From: an uncultured Gemmatimonadota bacterium | Lineage (GTDB): Bacteria; Gemmatimonadota; Gemmatimonadetes; Gemmatimonadales; GWC2-71-9 | DNA: 26,488 bases | Direction: 5' to 3' | NCBI GenBank assembly: GCA_946887295.1 | Contig: CAMPKP010000031.1 | Coordinates: 1 to 26,488, forward strand | Shown: piece after piece, positions 11,281 to 15,188 of the stretch | Position numbering within the stretch: the first letter of the stretch is position 1 | Layout: every line of letters begins with the position of its first letter | Position numbers and translations under genes: made by a program | The notes under the pieces: model-generated | The model's database searches: none | Told to the model about the DNA's origin: nothing | Seen by the model: the letters and a program-made list of their open reading frames with translations, nothing else

Positions 11281-12221
11281 GCGCCTGCCTCTCCGCGCCT
11301 CGGTGCGGCACTCGGCGCCGGGGACTTCCGTCCGTGGGCGCCGGGCGCGAGCTGGATCATGAGCACCGCGCCGAGGATGAGCACCATCGCCGCGATCGTC
11401 CGGGGTGTGACGGCCTCGTGGAGGATGAGCCATCCGAGCAGCACCGCCACCACCGGGTTCACGTAGGCGTAGGTGCCGACCACGGTCGCGGATGCATGCC
11501 GTAGCGCGTAGGCGTAGGCGGTGAAGCCGACGATCGAGCCGAAGACGACGAGATAGGCGAGCGCACCCATTCCCTGAGGAGACCAGCGCCACTGTCCCGC
11601 CTCTCCGAGGGCGAGCCCCAGCAGCGCGATCACCGCGCCGCCGACGAGCATCTGAACCGCCGACGCGGCATAGGGCGAGGTGTCGGTCGGGTTGCGCTTG
11701 GAGTAGACGGTGCCGAGCGCCCACGACGCGCTCGCCAGTGTGAGCGCGGCCGGACCCGCCAGGTTGGCGTTCATCAGCTCGCCGGGCGTGACTCCCGCGA
11801 GGAGAGCGCTGCCCAGAAAGCCGAGGGCCAGCCCCACGCCGACCCGCCAGGTGAAGACCGTCGTACCGCCCGGCCACAGCGCATCGAAGAAGGCCGCCCA
11901 GAGCGGCACGGCTGCCACGAACACGCTCGCCGCTCCCGATTCCACGTGCTGCTCGGCCCAGACGACGACGGCGTTGCCACCGAGCAGGAGGAAGAGGCCG
12001 GTGACTGCGAGCACCTTCCAGTCGCGAAGGGTACGCGGCAGCTTGTCGCCCGTCGCGAGGACGATTCCGGCCAGCAGCAGACCGGCGATGAGGAAGCGCA
12101 CGCCGGCGAAGAGGAGCGGGGGCAGGTGCATCACCCCGACCCTGATCGCGAGATAGGTCGAGCCCCACACGGTGCAGACGAGGAGGTAGGCGATCAAGGC
12201 CCGGCCGCGGAGGCCCGCCAT
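11277..12221 (-). CDS. EamA/DMT-family transporter (probable metabolite or amino-acid exporter)
   Basis: A 314-residue inner-membrane protein of the drug/metabolite transporter superfamily. It has two EamA repeats with about ten hydrophobic segments. The first is LIAYLLVCTVWGSTYLAIRV, the classic EamA start. A later segment has FGSIVGFTAYAYALRHASAT followed by AYVNPVVAVLLGWLILHE, the usual end of the second repeat. I chose ATG 12221 because it overlaps the stop of the regulator gene by one base (TGATG) and places the first membrane helix directly after MAGLRGRA. The coding frame is open further upstream, but that part overlaps the regulator gene. Pairing with an Lrp/AsnC regulator suggests export of an amino acid or similar effector. 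The substrate cannot be read from the sequence. Confidence 0.94.
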   Translation of the reverse strand: MAGLRGRALIAYLLVCTVWGSTYLAIRVGVMHLPPLLFAGVRFLIAGLLLAGIVLATGDKLPRTLRDWKVLAVTGLFLLLGGNAVVVWAEQHVESGAASVFVAAVPLWAAFFDALWPGGTTVFTWRVGVGLALGFLGSALLAGVTPGELMNANLAGPAALTLASASWALGTVYSKRNPTDTSPYAASAVQMLVGGAVIALLGLALGEAGQWRWSPQGMGALAYLVVFGSIVGFTAYAYALRHASATVVGTYAYVNPVVAVLLGWLILHEAVTPRTIAAMVLILGAVLMIQLAPGAHGRKSPAPSAAPRRGEAGA

Positions 12222-12697
12222 CAGTCGGCCTCCACCGGCACGATGCCGGGCTTCTCGAACAGGGTGGAGAGCACGATCGTCGTCCGCGTGCTGGCCGGAT
12301 GGCCCGGTTGCTTGATCTCGCGCAGGACGCCTTCGAGGCTCTCGATCGAAGGGGCGGCGACCTTGAGGACGTAGCAGTCGTCGCCGGCCACGTGGTGGCA
12401 CTCGAGCACGTGAGGATTGGCCTCGAGGGCATCGAGCTGGGCCTCGTCGCCCGCGTTATCCGAGGCGGGATACCGGACCGCGACGAATGCGGTGACCGGA
12501 AACCCCGCCTTGGCGCGGTCGAGCCGGGCCTGATAGCCGAGGATGTAACCCGACTCCTCCAACCGCTTCACCCGCTCCATGACGGCCGGCCGGGACAGTC
12601 CGATCTCATCCGCGATCGCCTGGTAGCTGGCCCGGCCATCGGCCGAGAGGAGCTGGAGGATGCGTCGGGAGATGTGGTCCAGCGGATATGCGCTCAT
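12221..12697 (-). CDS. Lrp/AsnC-family transcriptional regulator
   Basis: A 158-residue regulator. The N-terminal helix-turn-helix spans about residues 6-50 (ISRRILQLLSADGRASYQAIADEIGLSRPAVMERVKRL, written here only as its ends ISRRILQ and AVMERVKRL). A RAM ligand-binding domain follows (VTAFVAVRYPAS, HHVAGDDCYVLKV, IVLSTLFEKPG). Proteins of this family bind amino acids and often control their own gene and an adjacent transporter. It is the first gene of a three-gene operon. The ATG lies 6 bases after AGGAGAAAG, and that ribosome site is one arm of an inverted repeat (see the operator). Family assignment is firm; the effector is unknown. Confidence 0.95.
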   Translation of the reverse strand: MSAYPLDHISRRILQLLSADGRASYQAIADEIGLSRPAVMERVKRLEESGYILGYQARLDRAKAGFPVTAFVAVRYPASDNAGDEAQLDALEANPHVLECHHVAGDDCYVLKVAAPSIESLEGVLREIKQPGHPASTRTTIVLSTLFEKPGIVPVEAD

Positions 12698-12700
12698 CGC

Positions 12701-12725
12701 TTTCTCCTATGCTTCGTAGGAGAAA
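12701..12725 (-). promoter_or_regulatory. Candidate Lrp autoregulatory operator overlapping the ribosome binding site
   Basis: A perfect 9-bp inverted repeat, TTTCTCCTA - 7 bases - TAGGAGAAA, starts 4 bases upstream of the lrp start codon. On the coding strand the downstream arm contains the Shine-Dalgarno sequence AGGAG. It may be a protein operator, an RNA hairpin hiding the ribosome site, or both. Confidence 0.6.
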
Positions 12726-12751
12726 ACTACATGGCGTCGACTATTCGTCAA
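12724..12751 (-). promoter_or_regulatory. Putative promoter of the lrp-eamA operon
   Basis: On the - strand there is a good -35-like hexamer TTGACG (12751-12746), 16 bases, then TAGTTT (12729-12724), a weak -10. The predicted transcription start would fall inside the 12701-12725 inverted repeat, consistent with self-repression. The -10 is a poor match, so confidence is modest. Confidence 0.4.
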
Positions 12752-12771
12752 CAGCCAAATATCGCCACGGA

Positions 12772-12793
12772 CTATTAGCAGGAGTAGGTACTT
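12772..12793 (+). repeat. Repeat copy a (half hairpin, CTATTAGCAGGAG.AGGTACT)
   Basis: A 21-base segment repeated in direct orientation at 13768-13788 with one mismatch (T/C). Its CAGGAGTAGGTACTTG part continues as CAGGAGTAGGTACTTGACGC and is also found inverted at 13749-13768, with one difference. It marks the left edge of the accessory island. Confidence 0.75.
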
Positions 12794-12870
12794 GACGCAC
12801 AGGGTATTGAAGACGGGGGTGGCGACCCGTAGCTTGAGTGTGCGGGGCGAGTTCCCGTAAGGAGGCCAGT

Positions 12871-12957
12871 ATGAAAGAGGTTTCCACCTGCGGGTGCACC
12901 AAGGGATGCTGTGATACGGGGTGCTGCTGCGGGACTAGCGCCTGTACCTGCGGCTAG
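12871..12957 (+). CDS. Cys-rich 28-residue peptide (metallothionein-like or modified-peptide precursor)
   Basis: A very small gene with a strong ribosome site (GTAAGGAGG) 7 bases before the ATG and an intrinsic terminator 19 bases after the TAG. The peptide starts MKEVST and has nine Cys in 28 residues, at positions 7, 9, 13, 14, 18, 19, 20, 25 and 27 (pattern CxC, CC, CCC, CxC). The other residues are mainly Gly and Thr, with no aromatic or hydrophobic core. The pattern resembles metallothioneins, which hold d10 metals or Cu(I) through CxC and CC clusters. A ribosomally made, Cys-modified peptide precursor is an alternative, but no maturation enzyme is visible nearby. I know no matching family. 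The complete ribosome site, ORF and terminator unit argues that it is real. Confidence 0.68.
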   Translation: MKEVSTCGCTKGCCDTGCCCGTSACTCG

Positions 12958-12975
12958 AGCGCAGGCGAAGACGAG

Positions 12976-13013
12976 AAGGCCGGGGCTACCTACCGCCTCG
13001 GCCTTTCTTGTTT
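12976..13013 (+). terminator. Intrinsic terminator of the Cys-rich peptide gene
   Basis: An 11-pair stem (AAGGCCGGGGC with GCCTCGGCCTT, one G-T pair) and an 8-base loop are followed by TTTCTTGTTT. It is a good rho-independent terminator on the + strand. It overlaps the 3' end of the opposing 60-residue ORF. Confidence 0.75.
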
Positions 13014-13168
13014 GGTGGCTTGGACCAGCCGCCCTTGGGCGGTGGCTTCTTGAGTGCCTTCCCGACGTTGCCCTCCCACGGCCCCGGTAGGACTAGCTTC
13101 TCCGGCTTTGGCCCCCGCTTCCGGGGTGGACTCCCCTTCGATCGTGCTCCCATCGGACCCCCGTCCAT
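12986..13168 (-). CDS. Small basic hypothetical protein downstream of the tRNA-like gene
   Basis: A 60-residue ORF from ATG 13168, about 32 bases downstream of the tRNA-like gene on the same strand. The sequence is rich in Lys, Pro and Gly. The segments RKRGPKPEKLVLPGPWEGNV and KALKKPPPKGGW look constrained, not random, and recall short hypothetical proteins with a GPKPE.L...W...A..AL..P.P..GW pattern. That recollection is not verified. It has only a weak ribosome site (GTGGAATCT). The same frame stays open upstream through the tRNA to about 13423, which I take as chance in GC-rich DNA. The stop lies within the terminator of the opposing Cys-rich gene. Function unknown; possibly a nucleic-acid-binding accessory protein. 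Confidence 0.42.
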   Translation of the reverse strand: MDGGPMGARSKGSPPRKRGPKPEKLVLPGPWEGNVGKALKKPPPKGGWSKPPNKKGRGGR

Positions 13169-13199
13169 AGATTCCACGCTGTGGGTTCGAGCTGCTGTA

Positions 13200-13284
13200 T
13201 GCGGTCGGCGGGACTCGAACCCGCAAGGGCTAGGCACCCAGGTAGCTTCCAAAGCTACTGCGTTTACAGTTTCGCCATGACCGC
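13200..13284 (-). tRNA. Divergent class-II-like tRNA, anticodon UGG (Pro by codon), possibly degenerate
   Basis: On the - strand a cloverleaf can be drawn. Acceptor GCGGTCA/CGACCGC has six pairs plus one A-C mismatch at the seventh. The D stem is GCG/CGC with a 10-base loop. The anticodon stem GTAGC/GCTAC encloses loop TTTGGAA, so the anticodon is TGG. A 17-base variable arm can form a 4-pair stem. The T arm GCGGG-TTCGAGT-CCCGC is perfect. The discriminator is A and no CCA is encoded. A long variable arm is a Leu/Ser/Tyr trait, while UGG is a Pro anticodon and normal Pro tRNAs have G37, here A37. The D loop has CTGT where G18-G19 is expected. It may be a mobile-element tRNA with altered identity or a decaying copy. 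Confidence 0.68.
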
Positions 13285-13312
13285 CACCCCGGGAAAAGCT
13301 TTTCCCGGGGTG
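13285..13312. repeat. Perfect 28-bp palindrome abutting the tRNA 5' end
   Basis: CACCCCGGGAAAAG is followed directly by its exact complement CTTTTCCCGGGGTG, with no spacer. It ends at the base before tRNA position 1. It could be a protein or recombination site, or a cruciform or processing signal. It lacks the loop of a normal terminator. Confidence 0.9.
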
Positions 13313-13457
13313 TTTGTTTACGTCTCCCCAAGGGCCGTCGTTCGCTGCCAACGGGGCAGAAAGTGCCGCAAGTGCTTCCTTCGGCTCCTCGTCAGGTTGG
13401 TCAAACAGCGGCATGATTTCCACCAGTCTGTCGTACAGGGCATCCGGGGTGAGCCTC

Positions 13458-13633
13458 TAGGAGATTGGCGCGCAGCTCATCCAGCTTGGCCTTAACGCCA
13501 GCGGGGGCCTCTATGTCGGCCAGTCCTACCTTGAAGGACGCGAAACACCCTCGTCTGCAAGAATGACCCGCCCTGTTCGGTTGAACAGGGTTAGATCCCC
13601 GGCCTCGTCCACGAAGTAGTGCTCGGTCTGCAC
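13458..13633 (-). pseudogene. DUF3800-family remnant, frameshifted and truncated
   Basis: A decayed N-terminal piece of a DUF3800 protein. From GTG 13633, preceded by GGAG, the frame reads VQTEHYFVDEAGDLTLFN and then RTGRVILADEGVSR. The acidic YFVDEAGD motif is the hallmark of the family, which has an RNase-H-like fold and is common on mobile elements. The frame then hits a stop at 13526-13528. One base is missing near 13537: the continuation SFKVGLADIEAP, then KLDELRANLL, lies in the next frame. After that the similarity stops, so most of the usual protein of about 250 residues is lost. Family assignment is from memory of the motif. Confidence 0.68.
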
Positions 13634-13750
13634 CGCTCCAACCTAGGCACCCCTCTCTAACTATCCACGTAGATAAGTGCAGATGCGGTGCAGTCATTAA
13701 TCACGCGGGGCTGCCAGACTGGCCCGATTCCGAACAAACCCCCGTGCGCC

Positions 13751-13789
13751 AAGTACCTACTCCTGGCTATTAGCAGGAGCAGGTACTCC
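13751..13789 (+). repeat. Repeat copy b (complete hairpin)
   Basis: Arms AAGTACCTACTCCTG and CAGGAGCAGGTACT(C) pair with one internal mismatch around the 8-base loop GCTATTAG. The right half plus loop is the direct repeat of copy a at 12772; the left arm is its inverted counterpart. Together they frame about 1 kb. Confidence 0.8.
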
Positions 13790-13930
13790 GCTATTTCGTC
13801 TTTAGGGGGACGCTGACCCCCAAAGACGTGGCGGCACGCTTGTCTGAGCGGATCAAGGGCTAGAGGCGTGACGCTCCGATCGGCGCGTTCACGGCTATGG
13901 TGGTCCTCATGAGACGGCTGGCCTCAGTCA

Positions 13931-13972
13931 CACCCAAAGAAGAAGGGCCGGGGGGAAGTAGCCCCCGGCCCT
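13931..13972 (-). terminator. Intrinsic terminator of the - strand receiver-like gene
   Basis: An 11-pair GC-rich stem (AGGGCCGGGGG at 13944-13954 with CCCCCGGCCCT at 13962-13972) has a 7-base loop. Read on the - strand it is followed by TCTTCTTTGGG, a T-rich tract. It lies 34 bases past the stop of the 14007-14450 gene. Confidence 0.75.
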
Positions 13973-14006
13973 GTCCGACCTTGCTGCACCTCCCCGCTGC
14001 ATGCAT

Positions 14007-14450
14007 TCACTCTGTCGGTGCATGCGCGGGCGAGAAGACGTCCTCCAAGGTGGCACCAGGGAGTCTGGGGACCAATCGTCGCTCGATGAGCGTGCTCACA
14101 GTGTTGAGGAGAAACTCCGGGCTGAACACCTCAGGAATCGTGAGCACATCATCGGGCAGGCCGTGAGGAATAGTCGAGCCGATATGCAGGATCTGGATCT
14201 CCGGACTCGCCTGGCGAACACGTCGGACAAGGCCACCGACGTCAATACCGGTCCCGTAGGTGTTCAGCACCAGCAGGGCGATTTTCGGCATCCTGCCGCA
14301 GAGCTCCTCGGCGGCGAGGCCGTCGTGGGCCTGGAACACACAGTAGTTGGCCATCCGTAGGAGTCCGGTGACCGACAACAACAGGGCGTTATAGTCGCAA
14401 ATCACGATGCGCCGCCCCTCGCTGGAGGGGACGGGGCGCTGGGACGACAT
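14007..14450 (-). CDS. Stand-alone receiver-like protein lacking the phospho-acceptor Asp
   Basis: A 147-residue protein with the fold pattern of a response-regulator receiver and no output domain. Strand 1 and the acidic site are RRIVICDYNALL near residues 13-24. Strand 3 reads ALLVLNTYGTGIDVGG, where the usual phospho-accepting Asp (LVLD) is Asn. The strand 4 switch position is ILHIGST. The conserved Lys before Pro at the end of strand 5 is absent (TIPEVFSPEFLL). It therefore probably cannot be phosphorylated in the normal way and may act by protein contact. It is transcribed away from a similar protein at 14690 and has its own terminator. The ATG has little ribosome-site support. Confidence 0.78.
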   Translation of the reverse strand: MSSQRPVPSSEGRRIVICDYNALLLSVTGLLRMANYCVFQAHDGLAAEELCGRMPKIALLVLNTYGTGIDVGGLVRRVRQASPEIQILHIGSTIPHGLPDDVLTIPEVFSPEFLLNTVSTLIERRLVPRLPGATLEDVFSPAHAPTE

Positions 14451-14498
14451 GTGAGGTCTTGCGTCCGGCGGAGACGGCCGGCCATGGCAGGGAGCTAT

Positions 14499-14524
14499 AG
14501 GGAATCTTCCTGGAAGATATCCCT
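14499..14524. promoter_or_regulatory. Interrupted palindrome in the region between two receiver-like genes
   Basis: AGGGA-A-TCTTCC-T-GGAAGA-TA-TCCCT: outer 5-bp and inner 6-bp inverted arms. It lies about 50 bases upstream of the - strand gene, close to a CCCTATAG stretch on that strand that could be a -10. Candidate operator; no binding protein is known. Confidence 0.4.
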
Positions 14525-14568
14525 GATTTGACTAGATAGATAGCTCAACCCACCCGCCTGAACCTCAC

Positions 14569-14600
14569 GTACTTGCTCCTGAGTACTAGCAGGGTAAGGG
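14569..14600 (+). repeat. Repeat copy c (diverged hairpin)
   Basis: GTACTTGCTCCTG, 8 bases (AGTACTAG), then CAGGGTAAGGG. It keeps the CTCCTG-8-CAGG core and loop length of copy b, and aligns with the reverse complement of b at most positions. It is the third member of the local repeat family, outside the roughly 1 kb unit. Confidence 0.5.
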
Positions 14601-14689
14601 CCTGAACTCCGAGCCTGGGGTATATTCAAGTAGTTGAAATCCCTCTGCTGCCTGCCTCTCCCGGGTGTCCTCCGGGTCCAAGGTTCACA

Positions 14690-15106
14690 ATGGACACAGG
14701 GTCTCCGCCCCACTACACCGGGCGGCACATCGTCGTGGCCGACGAGGATCCCAAGATGGTCGAGTTCGTCATCCGGACACTGCGCGAGGACGGCCACGCG
14801 GTGTTCCACGCCTATGACGTGCTCTCCGCGACCCAGCTGGCCATCGGCCTCGAGACTTGCGACCTGGTCATCAGCAACACGAAGGTCGAAGGGGCGGATG
14901 GCGTGGAGCTGGTGCTCTACCTTCGCAAGCGCCAGCCCGAGTTGCCGATCATCTACCTCGCCAACATCGGCCGGTCCACCCCGGAGGCCGAGGCTCAGCT
15001 CCCCCGGGACATCCCCATCCTGCGGGAGCCGTTCACCGCGGAGGATCTGCGAGGCACGGTGCACGCGATGCTCGACGGGGCGGGGCCGGCGAAGGGGCCG
15101 GGGTAG
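14690..15106 (+). CDS. Stand-alone receiver-like protein lacking the phospho-acceptor Asp
   Basis: A 138-residue single-domain receiver-like protein. The acidic site is HIVVADEDPKMVEF near residues 13-26. Strand 3 and the acceptor site are CDLVISNTKVEGADG, with Asn where Asp is expected. The switch region is IIYLANIGRS. The strand 5 end is ILREPFTAEDL, where Lys of the KPF motif is replaced by Glu. Both key residues for phosphorylation are thus changed, as in the 14007-14450 protein. The two share general layout, not close sequence. The ATG at 14690 has a weak AAGG site 7 bases upstream. A TATATT hexamer at 14621-14626 could be its -10. No histidine kinase is nearby. Confidence 0.85.
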   Translation: MDTGSPPHYTGRHIVVADEDPKMVEFVIRTLREDGHAVFHAYDVLSATQLAIGLETCDLVISNTKVEGADGVELVLYLRKRQPELPIIYLANIGRSTPEAEAQLPRDIPILREPFTAEDLRGTVHAMLDGAGPAKGPG

Positions 15107-15188
15107 CACCTTGGGCGTATCCCGCGTATCCCGCCACAGACTTCGGCAGGAGTCGCGCACAGCCTGAAGCAAGCCTAGGTTTCCGCCG

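Larger units (their letters stand above)
13634..14006. other. Gene-poor stretch of the island holding hairpins and a possible gene tail
   Basis: No intact gene is visible in this lower-GC stretch. It contains repeat copy b (13751-13789), a stem-loop at 13799-13826 (TCTTT/AAAGA and GGGGG/CCCCC around 7 bases), and the terminator of the receiver-like gene (about 13931-13972). An open frame without a start, 13774-13863 (+), ends RYFVFRGTLTPKDVAARLSE-RIKG. It looks like the tail of a broken gene, but I cannot name it. Confidence 0.5.

Noticed and set aside
10825..12432. One long - strand frame spanning hypothetical, EamA and regulator genes
   Set aside because: Only the last 151 codons look like protein; the rest runs out of frame through two clearly recognisable genes.
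13182..13198. A second T-arm-like GTTCGAGC on the + strand next to the tRNA
   Set aside because: The flanking bases do not form a T stem, and no other cloverleaf arms can be drawn.
13169..13423. Upstream extension of the 60-residue ORF through the tRNA and palindrome
   Set aside because: A structured tRNA in the same frame makes a coding role unlikely; the open frame is expected by chance at this GC content.
12772..13789. CRISPR array or integron attC cassette array
   Set aside because: Only three imperfect hairpin repeats at about 1 kb spacing, with no regular spacers, no cas genes, no integrase and no GTTRRRY boxes.
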